DNA of 29,354 nucleotides from assembly GCA_020854975.1 (NCBI GenBank), contig JAHKLQ010000103.1, forward strand, positions 1 to 29,354, read 5' to 3'. Positions 1-10,069 of this stretch are shown piece after piece. The position numbers and the translations under genes were made by a program. Source of the DNA: Methanobacterium sp. (GTDB lineage Archaea; Methanobacteriota; Methanobacteria; Methanobacteriales; Methanobacteriaceae). Numbering within the stretch: the first letter of the stretch is position 1; each line of letters begins with the position of its first letter. The notes beneath the pieces are model-generated. The model saw only the letters and a list, made by a program, of their open reading frames with translations, was not told where the DNA came from and did not search any database.

Positions 1-3000
1 TCGAAGTAGCCTCCCAGATTAAAAAGCTTAACATTCCCCTTATTTTTATAACAACCCATGTAAATGAGTTAACACTTGAAAAAGCTATGGATACTGAACC
101 TTATGGTTATCTGATCAAACCATATGATGAGACTAAACTCAGACTATCCATTGAACATGCCCTGCACAGGAAAAAGATACAAGATAAAGGTTCCCAGGAA
201 ATTTCCCTAACCAAAGCCATAAACAGGGTACTTCAGGAGTCATTAACTAGTACATCTGCTCATGGTGTGGCTAAAATATGTATTGAAGTGGCTGAAGAGT
301 TGACTAGTAGCAGTCTTGGTTTTATTGGTGAAATCAATCCTGCTGGTCGTTTTGATACCCTTGCAGTCAGTGATCCAATATGGGATACATGTATAGCACC
401 AGATACAAAGATCGTGAAGTTATTAAAGAATATGAAGATTCGTAGTTATTGGGGTCGGACCATCAGCACAGAAAAATCCGTGATAGTCAATGATCCAACA
501 ACCGATCCAGACCGGTTGGGAGAACCAGAAGGCCATCCTGAAATAACATCTTTCCTGGGTGTTCCACTTAAACAGGCAGGTAAAACTGTGGGCATGATTG
601 CTCTGGCTAATAAACAGGATGGTTACAACCATGACGATGTGCAAGCCGTTGAAACACTTTCTGTTGCCTTTTTAGAAGCTTTGTATCGTAAAAAAACTGA
701 GATAACTCTCCAGAAAAGTGAGGAACGGTTTCGGGCAGTGGCAGAGTCTGCTGTGGATGCCATAGTCACCACTGATGTTAATGGCACTATCCGGTTTTTC
801 AACCAGAGTCTGGAGAAAATATTTGAATATTTACCCCAGGAGTTGACTGGTTCATCTTTAACCCTTCTCATGCCGGAACGATACAAAAATGATTATCTAG
901 AGGAACTGGAAAGGTTCAAAAAAAGTGGAAAACATAGATTAGTTGGTAGAACTGTTGTAACCACAGGGTTAAAAAAGGATGGAACAGAGTTTCCCTTTGA
1001 AATGTCACTTGCCTCCTGGAAATCAGGCACAGACATATTTTTCACTTCTATTATCAGGGATTTAACCGAGAAAAGGCAAGCAGAAAACGAACTTAAAAGG
1101 AGTGAAACTCGTCTGAAGATGGGTATGGACATGGCTAAACTGGTTTACTGGGAGTATGATCTTGAAAAGGATATTTTTACTTTTGATGATCAGTTCTACT
1201 CACTCTATGGCACCAGTGCAGAAAAAGAGGGAGGTTACCAGATGTCCTCTGCAGAATATACACGTCGTTTCATACCCCCAAAAGAACAGGCCCTGGTGAC
1301 AGAGGAAATTGGCAAACTCTTAAAAACTGATGATCCTGATTATTCCAGCACAATTCAGCACAGCGTTATAAGACCTGATGGGAAAAAAATGCACATGATA
1401 GTGCGTATAAGAATCAGAAAAGATGAAAATGGCCGTAAAATTGGAACTAAAGGTGTTAATCAGGATATAACTGAACTCGTGAAGGTAGAGGAAGCTTTAG
1501 CTGAAACAGACCAGCGTTTATCTGATATTATTGAGTTCCTTCCTGATGCTACTCTGGTCATAGATAGTATGGGTCGGATAATTTCCTGGAACCAGGCCAT
1601 TGAAGAATTAACTGGTGTTAACTCTGAGGAGATGATTGGGAAAGGTAACTATGAATATGCCATACCCTTCTATGGTATGCGCCGCCCTATACTAATTGAC
1701 ATGATCAAAAACTCTAATGAGGAGATCTCTAAATATTATCAGGGTATTAAACGTAAAGGCAAAGTGTTAATTGGTGAAACCAGTTCAACCTTAAAAGGTG
1801 ATAAACGAACTTTATGGGGTAAAGCTGTACCATTCTATGATTGTAAAGGAGATTTTGCTGGTGCTATTGAAGCCATTCGGGATATTACCGACATGAAGGA
1901 ATCCCGAAGGAAACTCAGACGAGAACTGGAGATCAATAAATCCCTGGCCAATATCTACACCCCCCTGGTTTCACCCCAGTCCACCCTAACTGATGTAGGT
2001 ATGGCCATACTGGGTGAGGCCGGGAAATTAACTGGAAGCCCCTATGGTTTTGTTTCCATTATAGAACCTGCTAGTGGGGATAATATAAAGCAAACCGTGA
2101 CTATGATGTCACCTGATTCTGATGAACCCTATAAGGATGAAATCATGGTTAAATTACAACCTAACCCTGATGGTTCTTATAATGGGATATGGGGCCATGT
2201 CTTCAACACCCGGAAGTCCCTATTCACCAACTCTCCCCAAAAACATCCTGCCTATGCTGGTGTTCCCAGTGACCATCTTCACCTGGAAAAATTGCTTCTT
2301 GTACCAGTGATCCTTGGTGAAGAGTTGGTAGGGCAGATCACCCTGGCCAATGCATCAAAAAATTACACTAAAGATGATTTAAAAGCTATTGAACGATTAG
2401 CTGTTTTTTATGCTCTGGCCATTCAGAATAAAAGGGCAGAACAGGAAATCAAACAATCCCTTCATGATAAAGAGATCTTACTCCGGGAAATCCATCACCG
2501 GGTTAAAAATAATATGCAAATCATCTCCAGTCTTCTTAACCTTCAGATCTGTCAGGCGGATGAAGAAGAAGCAGAAAATGTGCTTAAAGAAAGTCAGGGA
2601 AGAGTGAAAAGTATGGCCATGGTCCATGAGAAATTATACCAGTCACCCAGTTTCACTAAAATCGATTTCAAAGATTATACCGAAAAACTGGTCTCTGATA
2701 TATTCTTCTCTTATGGTGTTTCCAGAGATACTATTGAACTGGAACTGGATATAGAAGATGTACAGATGAATATTGACACGGCTATTCCCTGTGGTTTGAT
2801 TATAAATGAGTTGGTGACCAACTGTGTTAAATATGCTTTCCCCCATAAAAAGGGAACTCTTAAAATCCAGCTTCACTCCCTACCAGAACACATGGAACTC
2901 ATCATAGCTGATAATGGCGTAGGACTCCCTGATAACCTTGACTTCCAGAACACAGATTCACTGGGTTTGCAACTGGTAGATAGTTTAGTTAATCAAATTG

Positions 3001-3083
3001 AAGGAAAAATAACCCTGGACAAAAACCAGGGAACCAAATTCACCATAACCTTTAAGGAATTACAGTACAAAAACCGGATTTAA
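1..3083 (+). CDS. Hybrid sensor histidine kinase (receiver-GAF-PAS-PAS-PAS-GAF-HisKA_2-HATPase), 5' end outside window
   Basis: The reading frame is open to the first base of the window, so the gene is cut at its 5' end; the ATG at 87 is internal. The first residues, with IPLIFITTH and GYLIKPYD, are the second half of a response-regulator receiver domain including its conserved lysine. Counting from the Met codon at 87, a GAF domain (about 45-205), three PAS domains (about 210-335, 340-465 and 475-605) and a second GAF domain (about 610-790) follow. The HisKA_2 core has [10 protein letters not shown] (phosphoacceptor His 803 or 804). The ATPase domain shows the N box [13 protein letters not shown], the G1 motif DNGVGLPD and a G2-like SLGLQLV. 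No transmembrane segment is visible, so it is probably a cytosolic sensor. The signal is unknown. A T-rich tract follows the stop. Confidence 0.93.
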   Translation, partial: EVASQIKKLNIPLIFITTHVNELTLEKAMDTEPYGYLIKPYDETKLRLSIEHALHRKKIQDKGSQEISLTKAINRVLQESLTSTSAHGVAKICIEVAEELTSSSLGFIGEINPAGRFDTLAVSDPIWDTCIAPDTKIVKLLKNMKIRSYWGRTISTEKSVIVNDPTTDPDRLGEPEGHPEITSFLGVPLKQAGKTVGMIALANKQDGYNHDDVQAVETLSVAFLEALYRKKTEITLQKSEERFRAVAESAVDAIVTTDVNGTIRFFNQSLEKIFEYLPQELTGSSLTLLMPERYKNDYLEELERFKKSGKHRLVGRTVVTTGLKKDGTEFPFEMSLASWKSGTDIFFTSIIRDLTEKRQAENELKRSETRLKMGMDMAKLVYWEYDLEKDIFTFDDQFYSLYGTSAEKEGGYQMSSAEYTRRFIPPKEQALVTEEIGKLLKTDDPDYSSTIQHSVIRPDGKKMHMIVRIRIRKDENGRKIGTKGVNQDITELVKVEEALAETDQRLSDIIEFLPDATLVIDSMGRIISWNQAIEELTGVNSEEMIGKGNYEYAIPFYGMRRPILIDMIKNSNEEISKYYQGIKRKGKVLIGETSSTLKGDKRTLWGKAVPFYDCKGDFAGAIEAIRDITDMKESRRKLRRELEINKSLANIYTPLVSPQSTLTDVGMAILGEAGKLTGSPYGFVSIIEPASGDNIKQTVTMMSPDSDEPYKDEIMVKLQPNPDGSYNGIWGHVFNTRKSLFTNSPQKHPAYAGVPSDHLHLEKLLLVPVILGEELVGQITLANASKNYTKDDLKAIERLAVFYALAIQNKRAEQEIKQSLHDKEILLREIHHRVKNNMQIISSLLNLQICQADEEEAENVLKESQGRVKSMAMVHEKLYQSPSFTKIDFKDYTEKLVSDIFFSYGVSRDTIELELDIEDVQMNIDTAIPCGLIINELVTNCVKYAFPHKKGTLKIQLHSLPEHMELIIADNGVGLPDNLDFQNTDSLGLQLVDSLVNQIEGKITLDKNQGTKFTITFKELQYKNRI

Positions 3084-3277
3084 ACAACACCTTTTTTTTA
3101 AACTATTAAAGTTCCACCTGCACCCTGAAAATTCTTTTTTTTTATCTGGGAATAAATTGGGTGTAAACTTGGAATAATTATTTTTAAGGTAAAAGCTTTA
3201 TTCATCTAACAGAACCATGAAAAGCCTTAAACCGAACTGTTCGTATAATAGGGAATGGTTGGTTCTAGAGGTGATGG

Positions 3278-3338
3278 TATAAAATTTTTTGAATTATTTA
3301 GAGATTTTTGGATTATTCTTTAAAATCTAATTTATATA
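3278..3338 (+). promoter_or_regulatory. Candidate TATA boxes upstream of the DUF4405-like pair
   Basis: TATAAAAT at 3278-3285 would place transcription start about 45-50 bases before the ATG at 3359. A second box, TTTATATA at 3331-3338, would give an almost leaderless transcript. GGAG lies about 9 bases before the ATG, which favours the upstream box. No other gene is seen in 3084-3358. Confidence 0.4.
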
Positions 3339-3358
3339 CACAATCGGAGAAAATTTAA

Positions 3359-3691
3359 ATGGTTTATGATATGATATTACCCATAATACCTTTTGTTGGA
3401 GGGTATTTATTAACTTACAGTCTTTATAAGCGGGGTGTAATTAGAAAATCTGTCCATATAAGTTTATGGAACCTGATATTATTATTGGCTTTCCTGATAT
3501 CTGGAGGGGCAGGTTTTATTCTGACCATATTACTGGAGTTTGGTATTAGCTTACCAGTGAATCAGCCCTTCCTTTTCTGGCATGTTGAATTAGGTGTGAC
3601 TCTGGTTTTAGTAACTGTTTTCCATTTACACACTTACTGGAAATCTACTAAGACCATGTTCATATCCCCCAAAAGGAGGGATGAACATTAA
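3359..3691 (+). CDS. Small DUF4405-like membrane protein with conserved histidines
   Basis: A 110-residue protein with about three hydrophobic helices. The last one carries FWHVELGVTLVLVTVFHLHTYW: a histidine, then an HLH pair about 16 residues later, followed by a basic end. Paired histidines in such helices are typical of DUF4405 and other small cytochrome-b-like proteins, so haem b ligation or a role in membrane electron transfer is possible, but this is inferred. The gene overlaps the next one by 11 bases, and the two C-terminal halves are clearly paralogous (FWHVEL, then VLATVIHLHLYRK in the neighbour). They are therefore probably co-transcribed and may form a heterodimer. A GGAG site precedes the ATG. 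Confidence 0.75.
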   Translation: MVYDMILPIIPFVGGYLLTYSLYKRGVIRKSVHISLWNLILLLAFLISGGAGFILTILLEFGISLPVNQPFLFWHVELGVTLVLVTVFHLHTYWKSTKTMFISPKRRDEH

Positions 3692-4415
3692 CTTTAAGGA
3701 AAAATTAGTCAGTGCAGTTTCAACCATACCCCTTATTGCCGGGGTCACCATGTCATCAAGTTGTGGTGTCAGCTGTCCTTACGGGTTAAGCTGCAGTTAT
3801 CCTGGTGAATGTCGACGTTACACTGACGCAGGAGGAGATGGAATATGTGATCTGGGACAAACCTCCAGTTCCAGCACAGACACCGCATCTTCATCCACCT
3901 ATGATGATGGTTCTTCAACCAGTTCTACAGATTCCAGTTCATATGATCCTGCAAGTTCTGCACAGGACCAGGCTGATACATCCACTAGCCTGGTAGATAC
4001 AGGGAATACTAATGATAGTAATGCCAGTGCCGTGACAGACCCTGGAAGTGGAGTGGACAGTAGCCTGGGGGATAACCCTAACTATTTTGTGATACCGGTT
4101 AGCATGCTCCTGATTGGTCTTTACCTATTCACATCCTTCCTCTTCACCAGGGGAATTCTGGACCAACAGAAACATCGCAGAATATGGAACATCCTCCTCA
4201 CAGCCGGAATGGCAGGAAGTGGAATCACTGGAATTCTGCTTATAATGATAATAAACCTCAGTATAAAAACAGCTCTGAATCCATCTCTAACCTTCTGGCA
4301 TGTGGAACTATCCATACTGATGGTACTGGCAACAGTGATACATCTTCACCTCTACAGAAAACCTTTCAAGAACATGTTCAGAGTCCTGTTCGGTATTAAA
4401 AACAATTGGCATTAG
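3681..4415 (+). CDS. Cys-rich, Ser-rich linker and DUF4405-like membrane protein
   Basis: Four parts can be seen in 244 residues: a hydrophobic N-terminus (about 10-25), a cysteine cluster (about 28-57) with CPYGLSCSYPGECRRY followed by DAGGDGICD, a Ser/Thr/Asp-rich linker (about 60-130), and a membrane domain with three helices ending in FWHVEL and HLHLYRK. The cysteine motif resembles one found in archaeal and bacterial Fe-S or FMN-binding membrane proteins; the DAGGDG stretch could bind calcium. The membrane half is a paralogue of the preceding protein, whose stop codon it overlaps. The AGGAGGG directly before the ATG leaves almost no spacer, so translation is probably coupled. A redox function at the outer membrane face is inference. 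Confidence 0.72.
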   Translation: MNINFKEKLVSAVSTIPLIAGVTMSSSCGVSCPYGLSCSYPGECRRYTDAGGDGICDLGQTSSSSTDTASSSTYDDGSSTSSTDSSSYDPASSAQDQADTSTSLVDTGNTNDSNASAVTDPGSGVDSSLGDNPNYFVIPVSMLLIGLYLFTSFLFTRGILDQQKHRRIWNILLTAGMAGSGITGILLIMIINLSIKTALNPSLTFWHVELSILMVLATVIHLHLYRKPFKNMFRVLFGIKNNWH

Positions 4416-4643
4416 ACCAAAAATATTTGTGAACTATGCATATTAGTAAAAAAAACGAGTTATTTAATCTCCGTTGAGATTTATTTATTCTGTTAGTTCT
4501 TATTTTTCTGATAATTTTCTATAAGGCTGCGTTATAGTGCGGCATAAGAATGTTATGATTTAAATTTTATCTGTTGGGGATAGCACATAGTCAACGTTTA
4601 GTTTTCTTTGCCATGGATAGGCATTTTACTGAAGAAAAGAAAG

Positions 4644-5183
4644 TTATTTTATTGATTGGAAAATTATGTTATTGATATCTGTGAGTTTTTGCTTATCTAA
4701 AACAAGCCCAGATACTGTAATTACATATACATCACCCTTTTTTTGAAAATACATATTATCATGCCTCCAGTTGAAGATTAGGAATTTGCTTTCTGAATAG
4801 CTTATTTTTTCTACAGCAACACCATTAGAGTTGGTTTCAGTAGTTGTGGATAATACTTTATAATTAGATAAATTTTCAATTTTTGAGACAGCCACATCTT
4901 TTGCTTCAGTGGGGGAAGTTCTAGTTTTACTCTTAAATACCCGAATGGCAAAACCGTCCTTGTTTTCAAGCATACCTATTAAACGCATCGTACTAGAATC
5001 TATTTCATTTCCAGAATAATCAACATCATAAAAATCAGCAGGATAACTAAAGCTCATATTTCCATCAGAAAATGTTTTAGTTTCGTTCGTAGAAGAACTA
5101 GTGCAACCCGATACCAAAACAATAGAAACAAGTGTTTCTATAATTCCTATCTTGAAAATATTGTTGTTTTTCAATATTACCAC
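4644..5183 (-). CDS. PsbP-like secreted lipoprotein
   Basis: A 179-residue protein with a basic N-terminus, a hydrophobic stretch and the lipobox VSGC near residue 27, so it is probably lipid-anchored outside the membrane. The mature part starts with a Ser/Thr-rich spacer and then MSFSYPADFYDV, MRLIGMLENKDGFAIRVF and a C-terminal VYVITVSG block. This pattern (short beta strands beginning with a YPADF-like motif) is that of small PsbP-related lipoproteins common in Methanobacteriales. Its role is unknown. It has its own upstream region and is not tightly linked to the zinc-ribbon lipoprotein gene behind it. Confidence 0.72.
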   Translation of the reverse strand: MVILKNNNIFKIGIIETLVSIVLVSGCTSSSTNETKTFSDGNMSFSYPADFYDVDYSGNEIDSSTMRLIGMLENKDGFAIRVFKSKTRTSPTEAKDVAVSKIENLSNYKVLSTTTETNSNGVAVEKISYSESKFLIFNWRHDNMYFQKKGDVYVITVSGLVLDKQKLTDINNIIFQSIK

Positions 5184-5275
5184 CTAATTTATACTATTAT
5201 GAAGTTTTATCATATATTTTTATCATAGTTTCTATTTGCTTTAACAATCACAATTATTTCTAATACCATTGCTTG

Positions 5276-5494
5276 TTAGTTTAGCGTTTCTACCTCGAAA
5301 CTATATCCACAGTTGTTACACTCACAGACTAACATTACTTTACCTGTGGTGTTGTTGGTGTAGTTTTTGACAATTTCCACATTGGATGAACCACAGTTAG
5401 GACAGGATTCTTGAGTGGTGATGCATCCAGATATGGATAGAATTCCGGTGATTAAAAGAAAACCTATCAATATGATAGATATTTTTTTATTCAT
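5276..5494 (-). CDS. Small lipoprotein with zinc ribbon
   Basis: Starting at the ATG at 5494 this encodes 72 residues: a basic start (MNKK), a hydrophobic signal segment, the lipobox SISGC, then a short zinc ribbon with CPNCGSSN and a second knuckle CECNNCGY. A GTG three codons upstream (5503) is an alternative start, but no good ribosome site separates the two. The protein would sit outside the cell attached to the membrane. Extracytoplasmic zinc ribbons are frequent in Methanobacterium but not characterised. No partner is evident. Confidence 0.68.
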   Translation of the reverse strand: MNKKISIILIGFLLITGILSISGCITTQESCPNCGSSNVEIVKNYTNNTTGKVMLVCECNNCGYSFEVETLN

Positions 5495-5623
5495 ATTATG
5501 CACTTCAACTTTTATGGATTATTTATTTCTTAAAGGAAATTCATCAATTTTAGGGAGATTTTTTTATGCTGAATTGTTGAAAAATGAAAGAAATGAAAGA
5601 TTTTGATGAATATTCCAGGGAAA

Positions 5624-5857
5624 TTAGTCCCTGATTAAGGATACAAGTATTAATACAGGTAATATTATGGTTATAAGGTTCAAAACAGAACCCGTTAGGT
5701 CATTGATTAATAAATCACCTATGACCAGGAAGATAACACCTACAAAGTATAGGATTAGGAAGTAGGGATTTATATGCTTATTTTTCTGAATTACAGTTTT
5801 ATAGAACTGAATTATCCAGGCTATGGTAATTAGTATTAGTCCAGTTGTGAAGTACAT
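5624..5857 (-). CDS. Small three-helix membrane protein of unknown function
   Basis: A 77-residue, very hydrophobic protein. Three membrane helices are visible (about residues 3-20, 30-50 and 55-75), with KTVIQKNKHIN between the first two, a short acidic loop with GDLLINDLTGS, and a charged end, SLIRD. The ATG is preceded by AAAGAGGT at a spacing of about five bases, a good ribosome site that supports the start. I do not recognise a family. It is divergent from the secreted TIM-barrel gene, with about 190 bases between them. Confidence 0.6.
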   Translation of the reverse strand: MYFTTGLILITIAWIIQFYKTVIQKNKHINPYFLILYFVGVIFLVIGDLLINDLTGSVLNLITIILPVLILVSLIRD

Positions 5858-6045
5858 GGGGGACCTCTTTATTAATTAGATTATAGATTTTGCTGGTTAA
5901 TTAGCTTAACTTAAAAATTACTTAAAGTATGGCTGTAATTAATTATACATCTAAACATTTCTGTATGTATTCGTGCACAGAATATAGTTATATAAGTGAA
6001 TTCTGTTAATTAAAAGGATATAAAACACATCTGAGGGAGATTAAC

Positions 6046-6849
6046 ATTAAATACAAACCCATATTATCAATTTTAATACTATTTAGTCTGATATTGATGG
6101 GTGTAGCTGCAGCAGACAATGCCACCACCACCCAGACCAACAGCACCAGTGACAAATTACCAGTATCATATTCTGACACTCTAGGTCCCTGGTATCATAT
6201 CCCCTCTGTGGGGACTGGTTTTATTGTGGGTTATTATATCAATCCCCGAGTCACACCAATATCAGAGATCAATTTTACAGCCTTAAAAAAAGCTGGGATC
6301 ACAGATATATACGTTTTAGCAAATAATAATAATTATTCATCGGTTCTGCCTGAAGCTAAAGAAAGGGCTGATACTGTGGGGATTAAGACCCATGCCTGGG
6401 TATATCCTGGTTTCAGTCATGCTTCAGAGGTTGCTCAAATGAAAATAGGTGTTCAGTTGGATGTGGAAACCTATGATATGCCTGATTATCTTCCAGAAAT
6501 TAAAGCCATGAGGCAGGATACTGAGGGAGTGCCTTTTTCTCTGGCTGTTAAACCTGAAAGATGGGATGGAAATCAATATTATTATTTAATAGCACCCTAC
6601 TGTGATTACATAGTTCCCATGCTCTATATAGCTGACTATGATGAGGGAGTAACTGGTTTGAGAAACTGGGCTGAATTTTATAACTTCATCTATCCAGGTA
6701 AAATAGTAGCAGGACTTGAAACCTATGAATCTGACCAGAATCTAACTCCTAAAGATCAAACCACTGTATTAGAAGAGATAAATGCTGTTCAATACAATAC
6801 ACATGGTGTAATTCTATTCAGATATGGATTATCCGAATTTCATGATTAG
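6046..6849 (+). CDS. Secreted TIM-barrel protein resembling glycoside hydrolases; probable ATT start
   Basis: The reading frame has a TTG at 6094 and an ATG at 6097, but both fall inside a hydrophobic segment. Read from an ATT codon at 6046, the protein starts [23 protein letters not shown], a textbook signal peptide with a cleavage site near AAA-D, and the ribosome site GAGGGAG (6033-6039) lies six bases before it. The mature part has features of a TIM-barrel glycosidase: [11 protein letters not shown] at the start, alternating strands and helices, [10 protein letters not shown] (a DxE-like acidic pair as in GH18-type enzymes), [13 protein letters not shown] and a late [10 protein letters not shown]. 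Substrate unknown; a cell-wall or extracellular glycan is possible. Confidence 0.7.
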   Translation: MKYKPILSILILFSLILMGVAAADNATTTQTNSTSDKLPVSYSDTLGPWYHIPSVGTGFIVGYYINPRVTPISEINFTALKKAGITDIYVLANNNNYSSVLPEAKERADTVGIKTHAWVYPGFSHASEVAQMKIGVQLDVETYDMPDYLPEIKAMRQDTEGVPFSLAVKPERWDGNQYYYLIAPYCDYIVPMLYIADYDEGVTGLRNWAEFYNFIYPGKIVAGLETYESDQNLTPKDQTTVLEEINAVQYNTHGVILFRYGLSEFHD

Positions 6850-7000
6850 TTGACTTCATATACCATCAACTTAACACTGATATCATGAAATAATTTGAGT
6901 AAGGGTAATTTTTTTATTTATCAGAAGATTTGGAATTTTTTTTTTAGATAGGTTTGATTCAGAAAATTGCAAAAAAAGCAGAAATAATCATATAATCTCC

Positions 7001-7044
7001 AATTAAAAAAAGATAAAAAATGGAGATAATCTTTTTTTATCTCC
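7001..7044 (-). terminator. Hairpin plus T-tract terminator of the DUF11 gene, overlapping its stop codon
   Basis: On the minus strand GGAGATAA pairs with TTATCTCC around a 7-base loop (7022-7044), followed by a T-rich tract down to about 7001. The last two bases of the final Arg codon and the TAA stop lie within the first arm of the stem. This is a good intrinsic-type terminator. ATCTCC at 6995-7000 could pair with GGAGAT at 7022-7027 as an alternative fold. Confidence 0.65.
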
Positions 7045-9910
7045 TTTTACTTGTTGCTAGTCCTGTAAATATAGATAAGGCCCCTAATACGAGAGATACT
7101 AAAGGTGCACCAGTAGATTGCATTGGCACAGTCTTAGCATTAACTTCTGTATTGTTTTTGGGTGTTTGTACATGGACACTTGCAGAGTATGATGTTGCGG
7201 GATCGTACTGATCCATTGAGAGTATAGTGGTGGTGAAAGTAACTCGGTTACCTGCAGCAGCTGCTGTAGGCGTAACATAGAGTTTTAACACTGCACTATC
7301 ACCTTCAGGGATTGTTCCGACATTCCACACACCATTGGCAAAGGTACCTGTACTTGCCCACCAGTTATCTAATGTGAAACCAGTAGGGATAGGAGCACTT
7401 ATAATCACATTCGTAGCATTACTAGGTCCGTTGTTGGTTGCTGTAACAGTATAGTAGAATTGTTGACCCACTTCCGGTTGGGAGTTACTGGCAGTTACCA
7501 ATAACAGTACTTCAGCAACAGGTTCTAAGAAAGTGGCACTGTACTGGTTATTGGATGTGTCCTGATCATATAATGCAGAACTTATCACTGCAGTGTTGGT
7601 TACCATACTTCCCTGTGCAGGATCAACTGTGCAGTTAATCATCAACACAGCAGATTGGGCGTTGTTAAGAACACCCACCTGCCACCATCCTGCATTGGGC
7701 CCAGTAGTGAAGTACTGGCCCTGGGATGCAAATGCATCCAGGAAGGTCACACCTGCTGGTAACGGATCATAAATCCACACATCTGTAGCATTTTCCGGTC
7801 CATTATTGGTAGCAATGATAGTGTAGTTGATAACCTGTCCAATATCTGGAAGATTATCATCCACAATTTTTATTACTTCCAGATCAGCAGCCATTACCAC
7901 ATTAAGTGATGCGGTACTGCTATTATAAATGTGGGTTGGATAGTAAGTGCTGGTGGTTACATTGGCGGTGTTATTAATAGTACCTTCATGTATGGGTACT
8001 GTTCCATTGAATTTCAACAGATAAATAGCACCATCATCCATGGAACCAATATTCCAGGTAAGTTCATTTAAAACCCAGCTCACATTAGGATCACTACTGA
8101 TCCAGGTCACCCCATTATCATAACTGGTTAAAACCGAACTGGTTAAAACCACCAGATTATCTGGTATGATATCAGTCATCACCACATCCTCGGCACCATC
8201 AGGTCCTCTATTGAGAACTCCAATGAGACAGGTTACATTATCCCCGTACCAGCTAGTGGTAACAGGATCACCATTCGAGTCAATGAACTGTTTAACTATG
8301 GTAACATCAGCAGCAGGTGGAACATCTAAGAGTCGGTTGGCAGTTTGCCATGATGGTTCCGATGTTGCTGTTGATTGTGTTTCAGTTACCGTGTTGTTGA
8401 TGGTGACGTTGCTTTCAATAACCTCTACCGGTATCTGGATGAAGTAGTTACTATAAGCATCTAAGATGCCAATCATCCAGGTTAATGTGTTTCCAGTTAA
8501 GCTTACTGAACCCATGGGATCTTCCCAGTTAAATGGATAACCATAACTTACCATGATGTTGGCAATATCCACATTTAAGGAGGTGGGTATCACATCAGTT
8601 AATATAACATTGGATGCTACATCAGGGCCGTAATTATAGGCTTCCAGGTACAGATAAGCTGTGTCCAGATAATTTAAGGCAGTGTATCCTGGGTAATCAG
8701 GATTTTCACCAGTAACGTCACTGTACCATTTCCAGACACTGGTTCTAGCATCCAATTCAGGTATAGTAAGAGTTTTACTATCTGTCTGCCAGGATGGTTC
8801 AGTGGTATCGGTAATCTGGTCTAATGTCACTGTATTGGTGAAGGTGGTGTTACTAGTAATTACCTGTATGGGTATCTGGAGGAACATGACATTATTCAGG
8901 TTCAGGTCACCAATTCTCCAGGTTAACGTGTTTCCAATTAGGGTTACCGAACCCATAGGGTCTTCCCAGTTAAATGGATAACCATAACTTACCATGATGT
9001 TGGCAAAATCTACATAAAGTGCGTATGGTATCACATCAGTGATAATCACACCGGTGGCATTATCTGGACCGTAATTATAGGCTTCCAGGTATAAGTAAGC
9101 TGTATCCAGATATCTTAAAGTGCTATAACCCGGGTAACTGGGGTTAAATCCAGTATCATCACTGTACCATTTCCAGACACTGGTCCTGGCATTAAGGGTT
9201 AACTGTATCAGGGCACTGTCCTGGTCATTTAAGGTGTTGGGATCAGTACCTCCCATGGAGGTGGGTAAAGGTGTTAACTTGGTTACTGTATTGTTCACCA
9301 AATTATCGGTTCCATGGATAGTGGCGTTAATGAACAGGTACTGTGTAGTGATCTGGTTAAGGGTTCCCAATGGATATAATGTATCCGTGGTCCATATACC
9401 TGAAACTGGATCCCATACAGTAACTGAAGTATGCCAGCTTCCATCATAGTACCAAGTTTCCCAACTGTTCAGGGTGAAATCTGTAGAATTCAACACATCA
9501 TAGATGTTAGCCACATTAGCACCAGAAGTTGGTTCTGGTCCATTGTTGTAAACATATATTGCCAGCCAAACTGAATCTCCGTTATGTGCTGTGCTTATGG
9601 GAGTATAAGATGCTCCTCCCAGGAAATCTGCTGGATTGAAAGTTGAATTATAAGCAGCAATGGTAACACCTACATCAGGATCTGGAAGAGTTGATGAAGT
9701 ATTATAGTTAGATTGGTTGTTGTTAGTTGTTACTTCTGATTGTGTATCAACTTCTACTGGTGGTGGGTTATCTGCCATATTAGATTGGGCCTCTAATGAC
9801 GAACTATCATTAACAGCAGGCTCTGCAGCAGTTACACAACCAGCTAGAGCCATGGTTAATGCAACAGTCATTAGAATAAAAACAATTCCCTTTGGCATGT
9901 TCTTTTTCAC
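7037..9910 (-). CDS. DUF11-repeat surface protein (adhesin-like)
   Basis: A 957-residue exported protein. The start is GTG, preceded by GGGGGAGGTG at proper spacing. The N-terminus has MKKN, a hydrophobic core and LAGC, usable as a lipobox or as a signal peptidase site. The body holds about six immunoglobulin-like modules with the DUF11 signature (NNGPSNATNVIISAPIP and similar, each followed by a G-x-W-x-G-x-L segment). Modules 2 and 3 are a tandem duplication. The C-terminus has a 20-residue hydrophobic helix ending in KRR, a membrane anchor with a cytoplasmic stop-transfer. Many N-x-S/T sequons suggest glycosylation. It is likely a cell-surface adhesin or structural protein, as proposed for methanogen DUF11 proteins; the ligand is unknown. 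Confidence 0.88.
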   Translation of the reverse strand: MKKNMPKGIVFILMTVALTMALAGCVTAAEPAVNDSSSLEAQSNMADNPPPVEVDTQSEVTTNNNQSNYNTSSTLPDPDVGVTIAAYNSTFNPADFLGGASYTPISTAHNGDSVWLAIYVYNNGPEPTSGANVANIYDVLNSTDFTLNSWETWYYDGSWHTSVTVWDPVSGIWTTDTLYPLGTLNQITTQYLFINATIHGTDNLVNNTVTKLTPLPTSMGGTDPNTLNDQDSALIQLTLNARTSVWKWYSDDTGFNPSYPGYSTLRYLDTAYLYLEAYNYGPDNATGVIITDVIPYALYVDFANIMVSYGYPFNWEDPMGSVTLIGNTLTWRIGDLNLNNVMFLQIPIQVITSNTTFTNTVTLDQITDTTEPSWQTDSKTLTIPELDARTSVWKWYSDVTGENPDYPGYTALNYLDTAYLYLEAYNYGPDVASNVILTDVIPTSLNVDIANIMVSYGYPFNWEDPMGSVSLTGNTLTWMIGILDAYSNYFIQIPVEVIESNVTINNTVTETQSTATSEPSWQTANRLLDVPPAADVTIVKQFIDSNGDPVTTSWYGDNVTCLIGVLNRGPDGAEDVVMTDIIPDNLVVLTSSVLTSYDNGVTWISSDPNVSWVLNELTWNIGSMDDGAIYLLKFNGTVPIHEGTINNTANVTTSTYYPTHIYNSSTASLNVVMAADLEVIKIVDDNLPDIGQVINYTIIATNNGPENATDVWIYDPLPAGVTFLDAFASQGQYFTTGPNAGWWQVGVLNNAQSAVLMINCTVDPAQGSMVTNTAVISSALYDQDTSNNQYSATFLEPVAEVLLLVTASNSQPEVGQQFYYTVTATNNGPSNATNVIISAPIPTGFTLDNWWASTGTFANGVWNVGTIPEGDSAVLKLYVTPTAAAAGNRVTFTTTILSMDQYDPATSYSASVHVQTPKNNTEVNAKTVPMQSTGAPLVSLVLGALSIFTGLATSKRR
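8309..9190 (-). repeat. Tandem duplication of a 441-base DUF11 module
   Basis: Two adjacent coding repeats, each beginning with ARTSVWKWYSD, start at 9190 and 8749, exactly 147 codons apart. They share long identical stretches such as ANIMVSYGYPFNWEDPMGSV, while the end of each unit is more diverged. This indicates an in-frame duplication younger than the other modules. Confidence 0.85.
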
Positions 9911-10069
9911 ATTTTCACCTCCCCCTAATTTTTAACATGCACCACAATATTGTCCATAATACTATTTATATTTGTTTACATAAATTCATACAAGAGTATT
10001 TAATAACATAAATAGTCGAAAATGATTAAAGAACAATCCCAAATGTAAACATCTTTTAAGGGGATTTTA

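Noticed and set aside
3211..3266. Inverted AGAACC and GGTTCT pair, considered as an RNA gene or tRNA remnant
   Set aside because: Arms are only six to seven bases long; no cloverleaf or T-loop consensus can be drawn.
9234..9449. Plus-strand frame inside the DUF11 gene, with similar ones at 8166 and 9717
   Set aside because: These are antisense shadows of a long, clearly coding frame with signal peptide and DUF11 motifs.
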